A DNA stretch of 64,000 nucleotides from Clostridium rectalis (GCF_900626095.1 NZ_UYZZ01000001.1:1-64000); one strand, 5' to 3'. Counted from the first letter of the stretch, positions 51,783 to 61,888 are shown. Numbers and translations are program-made. The notes: generated from the sequence alone by a model not told the origin.

Positions 51783-52073
51783 ATGAAAAACATAGTTATA
51801 TTTCTTATAATATCTTTAGTATTGTTGATTTGTTTAGATTGTTTCGTGGGAGATAAATATTTTACACGAGAGCCTAGAACATATTATTTTAAAATTTTGA
51901 GAAATATATTTAACATATTAGTAGTAACTTTTATGTTTCTTCAAAGAAAGGAATTGTTATCTATAAATAAAATAGGAAATATGCTTATTTTCGCCTGCAT
52001 CATTACAGCGATATATAATGTATTTAAAATGTTTTTTTCTATTGACATACTAAAAAGAGAGGATTTACTATAG
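51783..52073 (+). CDS. Small hypothetical membrane protein
   Basis: 96 residues with three hydrophobic segments (IVIFLIISLVLLICLDCF, IFNILVVTFMFLQ, MLIFACIITAIYNVFKMFF). Motif DKYFTREPRTYYFKILRN links the first two. No family recognised. ATG behind AGGAG at suitable spacing. Followed by a terminator. Confidence 0.65.
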   Translation: MKNIVIFLIISLVLLICLDCFVGDKYFTREPRTYYFKILRNIFNILVVTFMFLQRKELLSINKIGNMLIFACIITAIYNVFKMFFSIDILKREDLL

Positions 52074-52095
52074 TATACATATTTTATTGAAGTGG

Positions 52096-52132
52096 TGGAG
52101 TGAAACAATTTAAAAAAAGTTTCACTCTATTT
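52096..52132 (+). terminator. Probable terminator
   Basis: Stem GAGTGAAAC (52098-52106) with GTTTCACTC (52119-52127); weak T-run. Sequence to 52337 shows no gene. Confidence 0.7.
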
Positions 52133-52337
52133 ATGTATATTGATATGAAAGTCATCTAATTTTTAAATAATATTTAATTATTTTATTTGATTCCTTTAGG
52201 AATACAGGGTAAAAATATATTAAAATTTGGGTGTTAATCTTATAATCAAAAATTTTAATATGGTTGAAAGCTTAGAAATTTAAGGGTAATATATAATATA
52301 TAGATTTTTAAAATAATAATTTTAAAGGCTGATTGAT

Positions 52338-54674
52338 ATGAGTAAAGAAATAAAAATATCTGTGAGAAATTTAGTTGAATTTATAATGAGATCTGGGGAT
52401 TTAGATTCAAGTTTTACTGGAAATAGTAGGGCTTTAGAAGGAACTATGATTCATCAAAAAATTCAACGATCAAAAGGTGAAGAATATTCAAAGGAAGTTT
52501 TTCTAAGACGTACTATAGAATATAAGGACATTATAATTATTGTGGAAGGAAGAGCAGATGGAATAATATCCCTTGATAAAGAAATAATTATAGATGAAAT
52601 AAAAAGTACATCAAGAAATTTAGAGGATATAGATGAGAATTTTAATCCATTACATTTTGCCCAGGCTAAATGTTATGCATATATATATGCAAAGGAGAAA
52701 TCAATAGAAAATGTAAAAGTACAGCTTACTTATTGTAATATAGATACTGAAGAAGTTAAATATATAATAAAAAGTTATTCTCTGTTTGAGTTAGAGAATT
52801 TTTTTTATTCATTGTTAGATAAATATTTTTTATGGGCAGATTTTACTAAAAATTGGGTTCAAATTAGAGATAAAACTATTACTGATATAAAATTTCCTTT
52901 TCCCATTTATAGAAAAGGTCAAAGAGAGTTAGCGGTTTCGGTTTATAGAACTATTAGGGAAGGAAAAAATATATTCTTGCAGGCACCAACGGGTATAGGG
53001 AAAACAATATCTACTATATTTCCTACGGTGAAAGCTATGGGGGAAGGAATGGTAAAAAAAATATTCTATTTAACAGCTAAAACTATAACTTCCATTGTTG
53101 CTATAGAAGCCTTTAATAGAATGTTATGTAAGGGATTAGAATTCAAAGTAATAGTTTTAACAGCTAAAGATAAAATATGTTTAAATAATGAAGTAGTATG
53201 TAATGGGGAAAAATGTGAGTTTGCCAAGGGTCACTTTAATAGAGTAAATAAGGCTATAATGGAGATACTTAAAAGTGAAAATTTGATTACAAGAAGTGTT
53301 ATAGAAAATTATGCAAAAAAGCATAGGGTATGTCCTTTTGAATTATCTTTGGATTTAACTATATGGTCGGATTGTATTATATGTGACTATAATTATGTTT
53401 TTGACCCAAGAGTGTATTTAAAAAGATTTTTTGATACGGGAAAGGATGACTATATATTTTTAATAGATGAATCACATAATTTGGTAGATAGAGGTAGAGA
53501 AATGTTTTCTGCAAAACTTAATAAAAAGTCAATCTTAGAAGGAAAAAAGTCAATTAAAAACTCAAATAAAAAACTATATAAAATTATGGATAAAATTAAT
53601 AAATCCATGATTAGTTTTGGTAAAAAGTGTGAAGGTGAAACTTTCTATAAGCAGAAAGAAGAACCTATGAGTATGTACTCACCTCTTAGGGATTTTATAA
53701 GAGAGGGAGAGGGTTGGCTTAAGGATAATGAGAAGGATGTAAATTATGAAAATATATTACAAATTTATTTTGATATACTAGCATTTTTGAGGATTAGTGA
53801 AATATACGATGATAAATTTATTACTTATATTCAGAAAGAGGAGAAGGATATAATAATAAAATTATTTTGTTTAGATCCTTCATATCTTTTGAGTTTAGGT
53901 ATAAATCAAGGGAAAAGTGCTATCTTTTTTTCTGCAACTTTAACTCCTATGAAGTATTTTAAAGAAATTTTAGGTGGAGATTTAAAAGAGGATTACCAAA
54001 TCAGATTTGTATCACCTTTTAAACTATATAATAGGAAACTTATGATAGCATCTAATATATCAACAAGATACATTCATAGGGAAAAAAGTCTACATAATAT
54101 AGTGGAGAGTTTAGAAGGTTTTGTGTCTGAAAAAACCGGAAATTATATTATATTTTTTCCATCATATAAATACATGGAAATGGCTTTTTATGAATTTAAA
54201 AGAGAATACCCAAATATAAATGTTATAATGCAAAATTCAAGTATGATTGAAGGAGAAAGAGAAGAATTCTTAAAAAAGTTTCAAGATAATCCTAAGGAAA
54301 CATTGATAGGATTTTGCGTTTTAGGTGGAATTTTTTCGGAAGGAATAGATTTGAAGGGGGATAAATTATCCGGAGTGGTAATTGTAGGTGTAGGGCTTCC
54401 ACAAATTTGTTTTGAAAGAGATATAATAATGGAGTACTTTAATGATAAAAATAATTTAGGTTATGAGTATGCATATATATACCCTGGAATGAATAAAGTG
54501 CTTCAAGGGGCAGGCAGAGTTATTAGATCGGAAAATGATAGAGGGGCAATACTTTTAATAGATGATAGATTTATCACTAAACCTTATTATAGTTTATTTC
54601 CTAAGGAATGGTATAATAATGTAAAAGTTAGGAATGTGAATGAAATAAAAAAACAATTAAAAAATTTTTGGTGA
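52338..54674 (+). CDS. XPD/DinG-type Fe-S helicase fused to an N-terminal PD-(D/E)XK nuclease
   Basis: 778 residues. The N-terminal 165 residues have EGRADGII, IIDEIKST and HFAQAKCYAYIYA, the RecB/Cas4-like nuclease motifs II, III and QxxxY. The helicase part (about 190-778) has Walker A APTGIGKTIS, a four-Cys cluster region (C near KICLNNEVVCNGEKCEF, RVCPF, DCIICDYNYVF), DESHNLVDR as motif II, FFSATLTP, GIDLKGDKLSGVVIVGVGLP and the C-terminal QGAGRVIRS. The Cys set fits the Fe-S cluster of the XPD family. It should unwind 5' to 3' and cut single-stranded DNA, in repair or foreign-DNA processing. ATG start with only a weak RBS. Stands alone. Confidence 0.88.
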   Translation: MSKEIKISVRNLVEFIMRSGDLDSSFTGNSRALEGTMIHQKIQRSKGEEYSKEVFLRRTIEYKDIIIIVEGRADGIISLDKEIIIDEIKSTSRNLEDIDENFNPLHFAQAKCYAYIYAKEKSIENVKVQLTYCNIDTEEVKYIIKSYSLFELENFFYSLLDKYFLWADFTKNWVQIRDKTITDIKFPFPIYRKGQRELAVSVYRTIREGKNIFLQAPTGIGKTISTIFPTVKAMGEGMVKKIFYLTAKTITSIVAIEAFNRMLCKGLEFKVIVLTAKDKICLNNEVVCNGEKCEFAKGHFNRVNKAIMEILKSENLITRSVIENYAKKHRVCPFELSLDLTIWSDCIICDYNYVFDPRVYLKRFFDTGKDDYIFLIDESHNLVDRGREMFSAKLNKKSILEGKKSIKNSNKKLYKIMDKINKSMISFGKKCEGETFYKQKEEPMSMYSPLRDFIREGEGWLKDNEKDVNYENILQIYFDILAFLRISEIYDDKFITYIQKEEKDIIIKLFCLDPSYLLSLGINQGKSAIFFSATLTPMKYFKEILGGDLKEDYQIRFVSPFKLYNRKLMIASNISTRYIHREKSLHNIVESLEGFVSEKTGNYIIFFPSYKYMEMAFYEFKREYPNINVIMQNSSMIEGEREEFLKKFQDNPKETLIGFCVLGGIFSEGIDLKGDKLSGVVIVGVGLPQICFERDIIMEYFNDKNNLGYEYAYIYPGMNKVLQGAGRVIRSENDRGAILLIDDRFITKPYYSLFPKEWYNNVKVRNVNEIKKQLKNFW

Positions 54675-54689
54675 AAATTTATTTTTGTA

Positions 54690-54718
54690 TTGACAAGTTG
54701 TAAAATTATAAATATAAT
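54690..54718 (+). promoter_or_regulatory. Consensus sigma-A promoter of brnQ T-box transcript
   Basis: TTGACA (54690-54695), a 17-bp spacer, TATAAT (54713-54718): a perfect consensus promoter just before the T-box leader. Confidence 0.92.
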
Positions 54719-54749
54719 GAAATACAATAAATTAAATTATATTTATACA

Positions 54750-55118
54750 TAAGCTATGACGGAGACAAAAATATCTTTCAGTTAATTACAGAGAACCAAT
54801 GTTTGCTGAGAATTGGTGTTAATGAGATATATAATACTCACTCCAGAGCTTTCTAGCTGAAAAAATTTTTTAGTAGGTGGGGACGTATACCAGCGTTATA
54901 TGGTTAGGGTTTTCTTAAAACACTGCATTTAATTGTAAATTATTAAATTGGTAGTAAGGCTTTGCTGTGATTAATAATTATGTAGTTTATTAAGTGTATT
55001 TTAAGATTGACCTGAATGAGATATGATTATCAAATAAATCATAAATAAGGTGGTACCGCGAAATTAAAGTCTTTCGTCCTTATAATAAAGTTATTATAAG
55101 GACGGAAGACTTTTTTAA
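54750..55118 (+). ncRNA. T-box riboswitch upstream of brnQ, probable Leu (CUC) specifier
   Basis: The conserved T-box sequence AAGGTGGTACCGCG lies at 55047-55060. The terminator stem GTCTTTCGTCCTTATAATAA and its complement ends at 55110 with a T-run. Stem I contains AGAGAACCAAT and AATTGGTGTT for the distal loop. Alignment to the tyr leader at 63540 puts the specifier at CTC 54837-54839 followed by A, i.e. leucine. The codon call is tentative; ATA/ACT readings are possible. Confidence 0.9.
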
Positions 55119-55263
55119 TATAATTATTTTTCTTTAATACCTTAATGTAGTAAATAAATTTATTTTATAGATATTCACATGTGTAATATTAAAAATTTAA
55201 TTAACAATTGATTTATCAGTATATTACTCCTAATAAGATAATTGAAAAAGAGGTGGTTTGTGT

Positions 55264-56574
55264 ATGAAAAAAACGACAAAGGATTATTTAGTTATAGGTC
55301 TTGCTTTATTTGCAATGTTTTTCGGAGCAGGAAATTTAGTGTTTCCTCCTTACTTAGGAAAAGATATGGGAACTAAGTTTATTATAGGTGCTATTGGTTT
55401 TGTACTAACTGGTGTGGGACTTCCTTTTTTAGCTATATTGGCATGTACAAGAAATGAAGGAAGTTTTGAAAATATGGCAGGAAAGGTTAGTAGAAAATTT
55501 GCAGTTTTATGCGCTGTGGCTATATTTTTAGCTATAGGGCCTATGCTTGCAATACCAAGAACTGCAGCAACTACTTATGAGTTAACTGTACAACCTATGT
55601 TTCCAGCTATATCTTCTTTACTTTCTATGATTTTATATTTTGCTCTTAATTTATGTTTTGTATTAAAACCTTCAAAAATAATTGATAATATAGGTAAATT
55701 CTTAACACCGTTACTTTTAATTGTGCTTTCAATAATAATAATAAAAGGCATATTATGTCCAATAGGAAGTGTTATAAACACTAATGTACAAACACCTTTA
55801 TCAACTTCATTAATTGAAGGATATCAAACAATGGATGCTTTAGCAGCCTTAATGTTTGCTACAATAATTACTTCATCAGTTATAGATAAAGGTTATAAAG
55901 GTAAAGATATTATAACATTAACAACAAAGGCGGGGATTGTAGCGATTGTAGGGTTGGCACTAGTTTATGGTGGCCTTATGTACTTAGGAGCTCAAACAAG
56001 TTCCATGGCATTAGGAGAAATAACTAAAACATCATTATTGCTGAAAATATCTCAAATGACATTGGGATCTTATGGTAGTATTGTAATAGGAATAGCTATA
56101 GGTCTTGCATGTTTTACAACTTCTGTTGGACTAATAACAGCAGGTGCTAATTTTTTTGACAATGTAAGTGATGGTAAACTACCATATAAGATAAATGCAA
56201 TAGTAATATCATTAGTAAGTATTGTTATAGGAACTTTTGGGGTAGATAAAATAGTTAAAATATCTGTTCCAGTATTAAGTATATTATATCCAGTTGCTAT
56301 AACACTTGTGTTAATTAATTTATTTAAAAATCTATCTAAAAATAGTATTGTAGTAAAAACTTCAGTATATACAGCATTAACAGTTAGTTTACTTGATTCT
56401 CTTCCAAATTTAGGTATTAATATTAGGTTTTTAAAATCACTATTTGGTTTAATGCCACTATCAAGTATGGGATTTGGATGGGTAACTCCCACTATAATAG
56501 CGTTAATATTATCTTTAATTATAAGCCAAGTGAAAAAAAATAATTCAGAAGAAGTATTGGAAAATAGAAGTTAA
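55264..56574 (+). CDS. brnQ: Branched-chain amino acid transporter BrnQ (copy 1)
   Basis: 437 residues, 12 membrane helices. LVIGLALFAMFFGAGNLVFPPYLG at the N terminus, GPMLAIPRTAATTYEL, KGYQ-like EGYQTMDALAALMFA and GLACFTTSVGLI are BrnQ signatures. Imports Ile, Leu and Val with Na+ or H+. ATG at 55264 is chosen (AGGTGG at 55251-55256) over a TTG two codons upstream. First of two tandem copies behind one T-box. Confidence 0.95.
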   Translation: MKKTTKDYLVIGLALFAMFFGAGNLVFPPYLGKDMGTKFIIGAIGFVLTGVGLPFLAILACTRNEGSFENMAGKVSRKFAVLCAVAIFLAIGPMLAIPRTAATTYELTVQPMFPAISSLLSMILYFALNLCFVLKPSKIIDNIGKFLTPLLLIVLSIIIIKGILCPIGSVINTNVQTPLSTSLIEGYQTMDALAALMFATIITSSVIDKGYKGKDIITLTTKAGIVAIVGLALVYGGLMYLGAQTSSMALGEITKTSLLLKISQMTLGSYGSIVIGIAIGLACFTTSVGLITAGANFFDNVSDGKLPYKINAIVISLVSIVIGTFGVDKIVKISVPVLSILYPVAITLVLINLFKNLSKNSIVVKTSVYTALTVSLLDSLPNLGINIRFLKSLFGLMPLSSMGFGWVTPTIIALILSLIISQVKKNNSEEVLENRS

Positions 56575-56600
56575 AACTAGGTAATTTAGGGGGGATATTG

Positions 56601-57899
56601 ATGAAAAGAACTACTAAGGATTTTTTAGTTATAGGTCTTGCACTTTTTGCTATGTTCTTTGGGGCAGGAAATTTGATATTTCCACCTTATTTAGGAAAGG
56701 TTATGGGAAGTAAATTTATTATAGCAGCTATAGGATTTGTGATTACAGGTGTGGGGCTACCTTTTTTAGGAATATTAGCATGTACAAAGACTAATGGCAA
56801 TTTTGAAAATATGGCAGGTAAGGTAGGTAAGAAATTTTCAGTATTATGTTCTATAGCTATATTTTTGGCAATAGGTCCTATGCTTGCCATACCAAGAACT
56901 GCCGCAACAACTCATGAGTTAACAATACAGCCTATATTTCCAGGTATTTCACCTTTAGTTTCTATGGTTTTATATTTTGCATTAAATCTATGTTTTGTAT
57001 TAAAACCATCAAAGGTAATAGATAATATAGGGAAGTTTTTAACTCCTGTACTTTTGATTGTACTATCACTTTTAATAGTAAAAGGGATAGTATCTCCAAT
57101 AGGAAATATAACATATACCAATATAGATTCAGCCTTTTCAAGTTCATTGATAGAGGGATATCAAACTATGGATGCATTAGCTTCACTTATGTTTGCCACA
57201 GTAATTACTTCTTCCGTTATTAGTAAAGGGTACAAAGGTGGAGAAGCCATAAGTATGACAATAAAATCTGGGCTTGTTGCTATAATTGGATTGGGTATAA
57301 TATATGGTGGATTAATGTATTTAGGTGCTCAAACTAGTAATATATTGCCAAAGGATATAACTAAAACAGCACTATTACTCCAAGTAGCCAAGAAAATTTT
57401 AGGTAAATATGGTACCTTGTCTGTCGGTATAGCTATGGGTCTTGCATGTTTTACAACATCTGTAGGTTTAATAACAGCTGGTTCTAGTTTCTTTGAAAAT
57501 ATAAGTAAAGGGAAATTACCTTACAAAATTAATGCAATAGTAATATCATTAGTAAGTATTGCTATAGGCAGTTTCGGGGTTGACAAAATAGTAAAGATTT
57601 CTGTACCCATATTAAGTGTATTATATCCTGTAGCTATAGTTCTTATAATAACTACTTTATTTACAACTCTGTCAAAGGATAATGTTGTTATTAAAGTTTC
57701 TGTATATGTGGCTTTATTTTTCAGCATAATTGAAACACTGCCTACTATAGGTATTGGTGAAATAGTAATTAAAAATATTATGGATATAATTCCTCTATCT
57801 AATTTAGGTTTTGCATGGGTTATACCTACATTCATTGCTATGATAATAACTGTACTTATTAGAAAATCTAAGGATCGGTTTAAAACTGTTAATAATTAA
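56601..57899 (+). CDS. brnQ: Branched-chain amino acid transporter BrnQ (copy 2)
   Basis: 432 residues, same architecture as the preceding copy and very similar along most of its length (LVIGLALFAMFFGAGNLIFPPYLG, GPMLAIPRTAATTHEL, KINAIVISLVSI). It starts 26 bases after the first copy's stop and has its own RBS (GGGGGGA). The clearest differences are in the C-terminal 100 residues. A tandem duplication with likely division of substrate or affinity; cotranscribed under the T-box. Confidence 0.95.
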   Translation: MKRTTKDFLVIGLALFAMFFGAGNLIFPPYLGKVMGSKFIIAAIGFVITGVGLPFLGILACTKTNGNFENMAGKVGKKFSVLCSIAIFLAIGPMLAIPRTAATTHELTIQPIFPGISPLVSMVLYFALNLCFVLKPSKVIDNIGKFLTPVLLIVLSLLIVKGIVSPIGNITYTNIDSAFSSSLIEGYQTMDALASLMFATVITSSVISKGYKGGEAISMTIKSGLVAIIGLGIIYGGLMYLGAQTSNILPKDITKTALLLQVAKKILGKYGTLSVGIAMGLACFTTSVGLITAGSSFFENISKGKLPYKINAIVISLVSIAIGSFGVDKIVKISVPILSVLYPVAIVLIITTLFTTLSKDNVVIKVSVYVALFFSIIETLPTIGIGEIVIKNIMDIIPLSNLGFAWVIPTFIAMIITVLIRKSKDRFKTVNN

Positions 57900-57931
57900 A
57901 TATTTCCTCATGATATAAATTAAGTGTAATA

Positions 57932-57974
57932 AAAAAAGGTTGTTGATATTTATTGTCATCAACCTTTTTGTTAG
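57932..57974 (+). terminator. Rho-independent terminator of brnQ pair
   Basis: Stem AAAGGTTGTTGAT with ATCAACCTTT, followed by TTGTTAG. Confidence 0.85.
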
Positions 57975-58200
57975 CAAAGCAATTACATAAATTTGTTTTA
58001 GTAAATTAAATATTTTTTAACAATATAACGCAACATAAAAAAGGAATAAGGAAATCATATAGAATTATAAGGAATAGTATTAAAATAGAAACCACTATTG
58101 GTTAATATTTATAAATAGGTGGTGCTTTATTTTTTATAGGTTTATACATAAAATAATACTATAAGTAGATTTAAAGAAGAACCATAGGAGGTATTTTTAT
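57975..58200. promoter_or_regulatory. Leader of ddl with direct repeats and a possible attenuator
   Basis: Part of the 301-base gap between brnQ and ddl. AAGGAATA occurs at 58041-58048 and 58069-58076, 28 bases apart, as may suit a MocR dimer. Further on ACCACTATT (58091 region) pairs imperfectly with AATAGGTGGT (58116-58125), followed by a T-rich run, a possible terminator/attenuator. Confidence 0.4.
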
Positions 58201-59106
58201 ATGCAAATTGGAGTTGTTATGGGAGGAATATCTTCAGAAAAAGAAGTATCTTACCTATCAGGTAGGCATATTATTGATAGTTTAGATAAAAATAAGTATG
58301 AAGTTTTACCTATACCTATAAATACAAAGTATGAACTTATAGACAGAGTAAAATGTCTACAATTTGCTTTTATCGCCCTTCATGGTAGTTTTGGAGAAGA
58401 TGGAGAAGTTCAAGCAATACTTGAAAGTATAGGGGTACCTTATTCTGGTTCTGGTGTACTTTCTAGTGCACTTTGCATGGATAAAAATATAAGTAAGAAT
58501 ATTTTTAGTGCTGAAAATATACCTACGCCAAAATGGACTATGATAAAACAAAATGAAAATATAGATTTTAAAAAAATAGATAAAATTAATTATCCTGTAA
58601 TAGTAAAACCAAATAATGGTGGCTCCTCTATTGGAATTAATATTATCTATAAAAGGGAAGAGTTAGAAACATCAATTAAAGAAGCACTAAAATATGATAA
58701 TGAAGTTATGATTGAGGAATATATAAAAGGGAAAGAAATAACTTGCTGTATGCTTAATGGAAAGTTATTACCTATTTTGAGTATAGATCCTAAGCAGGAA
58801 TTTTTTGATTATTCTTCAAAATATGATGATGATGGAGCAGATGAAAAGGTAGCATATTTACCACAAAATGTTTATAGGAAAGTAGAAGAAGCATGTTTAA
58901 AATGTTGGGATGCTTTTAAACTAAAAGTTTATGCTCGAATTGATATAATAATAAAAGAGGAAGAAATTTATGTATTAGAAATAAATACACTATCTGGAAT
59001 GACAAAAAATAGCCTTTTCCCTAAAAGTGCAGAGGCTGCAGGAATGAGTTTTAGTGAACTTTTAGATGAAATTATAAAAATTTCCATGGAAACAAGAAAG
59101 CTTTGA
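58201..59106 (+). CDS. ddl: D-alanine--D-alanine ligase
   Basis: 301 residues, ATP-grasp fold. [15 protein letters not shown] near the N terminus, [37 protein letters not shown] (ATP loop) and [11 protein letters not shown] with Mg2+ ligands. It makes the D-Ala-D-Ala dipeptide of peptidoglycan. ATG behind AGGAGG. The MocR regulator gene begins 10 bases after its stop, so the two share a transcript. Confidence 0.94.
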   Translation: MQIGVVMGGISSEKEVSYLSGRHIIDSLDKNKYEVLPIPINTKYELIDRVKCLQFAFIALHGSFGEDGEVQAILESIGVPYSGSGVLSSALCMDKNISKNIFSAENIPTPKWTMIKQNENIDFKKIDKINYPVIVKPNNGGSSIGINIIYKREELETSIKEALKYDNEVMIEEYIKGKEITCCMLNGKLLPILSIDPKQEFFDYSSKYDDDGADEKVAYLPQNVYRKVEEACLKCWDAFKLKVYARIDIIIKEEEIYVLEINTLSGMTKNSLFPKSAEAAGMSFSELLDEIIKISMETRKL

Positions 59107-59116
59107 GGTGTTTTAA

Positions 59117-60562
59117 TTGTTTTTTAATATTAAATTAAATAATAAAGAGGCTGTGTATATTCAAATTTATAAATATATAAAAGAAGTCATAGAAAGTGGG
59201 ATGCTAGCTTATAAAAGTAAGTTGCCATCTACAAGGGAAATGGCTTTATTGATGAATGTAAGCAGAAATACAATTCTTAAGGCATATGAACTTTTAGAAG
59301 ATAAAAATTTGGTTTATACTAAAAAGGGTAAAGGAACTTTTGTATCCAAAGTTAAGATTATTGAAAAAAAGGAGTGGGAAATTAATTGGTTAGATAATAT
59401 TAATGATTATGCTAATCAATGTGAGAAGCTTGACATAATGAAACATGAAGCCGTATATAAAAAGGGAATGATATCTTTTAAAAGTATAGCTCCTGATGAG
59501 TCTTTATTTGATGTAGAGGAATTTAAAAGAGCTTTTTTCAATAGGATTTCTATTGAAGGAGAAAAAATATTAAATTATGGATATGCTAGAGGGTATAAGC
59601 CTTTAATAGATATTTTAATGGAGTATATGGAGGGAAAGGGTGTAAACATTAGAGATAAGAGTATACTAATTACAAATGGGTTTACAGAAGGATTTGATAT
59701 AGTATTATCATCTCTAACTAAGATGGGAGATAGTATTATTTGTGAAAATCCTACTCATAATACAGCTATTAAGATTATGAAGCTTCATAATCTCAATATT
59801 GTTGGAGTCCCTATAGATAATAATGGAATAAGTATAAAAGAATTAGATAACTGTTTAAAAAAACAAAGTATAAAGCTAGCTTATATAATACCATCCTATC
59901 ATAACCCAACAGGAATGGTAATGTGTTATGAAAAAAGAGAAGAGATATATAACATGTTTAAGAAATATAATATACCTATAGTGGAGGATGGATTTAATGA
60001 AGAACTTCAACATTTAGGAACTCATATTGCTCCTATTGCTGCTATTAGTGGAGAAGAAAATTCGGTAATTTATTTGGGAAGTCTATCTAAAATACTTTTT
60101 CCAGGTATAAGAATAGGATGGATTTTTGCGGACAAATCCCTAATAGAATTATTAGAAAGTGTAAAAAGAAGTAGAAATATTCATACCTCTTTTTTAGATC
60201 AAGCTGTTTTGTATCAGTATATGAAAAGTGGAAGTTTTGAAAGATATGTTAAAAAGGTAAGAAATATATATAGAGAAAAGTTCGAAGTTACAAAAAGACT
60301 TGCAGAAAAATATATACCAAATGATTATATTTTAGGTGATGGGGGGCTATATATATTTATAAAACTAAAAAATGTAAATGCGCGAAAACTTCTACAAAGG
60401 TGTATAAAAAGAGATGTTATATTTACTCCAGGAGATATATTTTATACAGACAAAAGTGGTATTGACACAATTAGAATAGGTTTTTCTAGAGTGCCCTTAA
60501 ATGATATAGCAAAAGGTATAAGAATTATAGGAGAAGAGATATCAAGCTGTAATAATCTTTAA
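59117..60562 (+). CDS. MocR/GabR-type regulator: GntR wHTH fused to PLP aminotransferase domain (DdlR-like)
   Basis: 481 residues. The GntR-type winged helix (about 1-80) has YIQIYKYIKEVIESGMLAYKSKLPSTREMALLMNVSRNTILKAYELLEDK. The aminotransferase class I-like domain (about 115-475) has the PLP lysine in YLGSLSKILFPGIRIGW and NPTG in PSYHNPTGMV. Such proteins bind DNA under PLP or D-amino acid control; DdlR activates ddl in other Firmicutes, which fits the position directly after ddl. TTG start, RBS GAGGTG inside the end of ddl. Confidence 0.9.
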   Translation: MFFNIKLNNKEAVYIQIYKYIKEVIESGMLAYKSKLPSTREMALLMNVSRNTILKAYELLEDKNLVYTKKGKGTFVSKVKIIEKKEWEINWLDNINDYANQCEKLDIMKHEAVYKKGMISFKSIAPDESLFDVEEFKRAFFNRISIEGEKILNYGYARGYKPLIDILMEYMEGKGVNIRDKSILITNGFTEGFDIVLSSLTKMGDSIICENPTHNTAIKIMKLHNLNIVGVPIDNNGISIKELDNCLKKQSIKLAYIIPSYHNPTGMVMCYEKREEIYNMFKKYNIPIVEDGFNEELQHLGTHIAPIAAISGEENSVIYLGSLSKILFPGIRIGWIFADKSLIELLESVKRSRNIHTSFLDQAVLYQYMKSGSFERYVKKVRNIYREKFEVTKRLAEKYIPNDYILGDGGLYIFIKLKNVNARKLLQRCIKRDVIFTPGDIFYTDKSGIDTIRIGFSRVPLNDIAKGIRIIGEEISSCNNL

Positions 60563-60566
60563 AAAT

Positions 60567-60603
60567 GGACTGTTGTTTATTTGACAACAGTCTTTTTTTA
60601 TGT
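60567..60603 (+). terminator. Rho-independent terminator
   Basis: Stem GACTGTTGT with ACAACAGTC, 7-nt loop, then seven T residues. Confidence 0.92.
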
Positions 60604-60700
60604 GAATATTTTATTACTTTAGCGATTTAATATAGTAAAGTAATATTAATTATAAAACAACCATATATACCTTATATAAAATTTAAAGGGGGCTTTTGCA

Positions 60701-61876
60701 TTGTTTAGCAAGGAAATATTCAATTTAACAGAAAAATATTATGAAAAAATGGTTAATTTAAGACATAAGTTCCACATGAATCCAGAGCTAGCGTTTAATG
60801 AAATAGAAACTTCAAAGACTGTGGCAAATGAATTAGAAAAACTAGATATACAAGTTAAAACTAATATAGCCCAAACTGGGGTTATGGGGTTAATGAATGG
60901 TAAATATCCAGGTAGAACTGTACTTTTAAGGGCTGATATGGATGCATTACCAATAAGTGAAGATGTACCTATAGAGTTTAAATCTAAAATAGATGGAATT
61001 ATGCACGCATGCGGACATGATGGTCATACAGCTGCGTTACTTGGTACAGCAATGATACTTAATGATTTAAAGGATAAGTTACATGGAAACATAAAATTTG
61101 TTTTTCAACCTGCAGAGGAAGGAGAGGGAGGAGCAAAGTTAATGATAGATGAAGGGATTTTAGAAAATCCAAAGGTTGATGCAGCCTTTGCTTGTCATCT
61201 CTGGGGGGATGTTTTAGAGGGGCATATAGAAATAAAACAAGGTGCTATTATGGCTTCTTCAGATGATTTTAAATTTAAAGTCTTAGGAAAGGGTGGACAT
61301 GGATCTACACCACATTTATGTATAGATCCTATAAATATTGCAATACAGGTTATTACCAATATACAAATGTTTATAAGTAGGAGAGTAAATCCCATAAAAC
61401 CTGTAGTAGTATCTTTTTGCTCTATACATGGTGGAAGAGGAATAAATTCTATTCCGGATGAGGTAGAGGTAATGGGAACTATAAGAACTTTTGACAACAA
61501 AACTAGAGATTTTTCAATAAATGCAATAAAAAGTATATTAAAGTCTGTAACGGAAAGTGAAGGAGCTGGATATGAATTTAATTATATTAGTTTTGCACCT
61601 CCAGTAATTAATGATTATTTTATGACAGATATGGTTATAAAATCAGCGACAGAAATACTAGGAGAAGATAAGATACTTAACAAATTAGAGCCCAATATGG
61701 GAGCTGAGGATTTTGCTTTTTTTAGTAATAGTATACCTTCGGCTTTATTTTTAGTAGGTATAATGAAGGAAAAAGAAATAATAGCTCATAGTTCAAATTT
61801 TAATTGGGATGATAAAAATTTAAAGACATCGGCAAAATGTTTAGCCCAAGTGGCTGTTAATTTTCTAGAAAGTTAA
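60701..61876 (+). CDS. M20 family amidohydrolase (AbgA/HipO-like)
   Basis: 391 residues, cytoplasmic. Metal ligands are in RADMDALPI, MHACGHDGHTAALLG, QPAEEGEGGA (catalytic Glu), HLWGD and NMGAEDFAFF; the lid domain is about 180-290. This is the N-acyl-amino acid / aminobenzoyl-glutamate hydrolase branch. TTG start behind AAAGGGGG (60685-60692). It is paired with the AbgT transporter gene 12 bases downstream, so substrate import and hydrolysis are coupled. p-Aminobenzoyl-glutamate or N-acyl amino acids are likely substrates. Confidence 0.93.
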   Translation: MFSKEIFNLTEKYYEKMVNLRHKFHMNPELAFNEIETSKTVANELEKLDIQVKTNIAQTGVMGLMNGKYPGRTVLLRADMDALPISEDVPIEFKSKIDGIMHACGHDGHTAALLGTAMILNDLKDKLHGNIKFVFQPAEEGEGGAKLMIDEGILENPKVDAAFACHLWGDVLEGHIEIKQGAIMASSDDFKFKVLGKGGHGSTPHLCIDPINIAIQVITNIQMFISRRVNPIKPVVVSFCSIHGGRGINSIPDEVEVMGTIRTFDNKTRDFSINAIKSILKSVTESEGAGYEFNYISFAPPVINDYFMTDMVIKSATEILGEDKILNKLEPNMGAEDFAFFSNSIPSALFLVGIMKEKEIIAHSSNFNWDDKNLKTSAKCLAQVAVNFLES

Positions 61877-61888
61877 AGGGGGATATTT

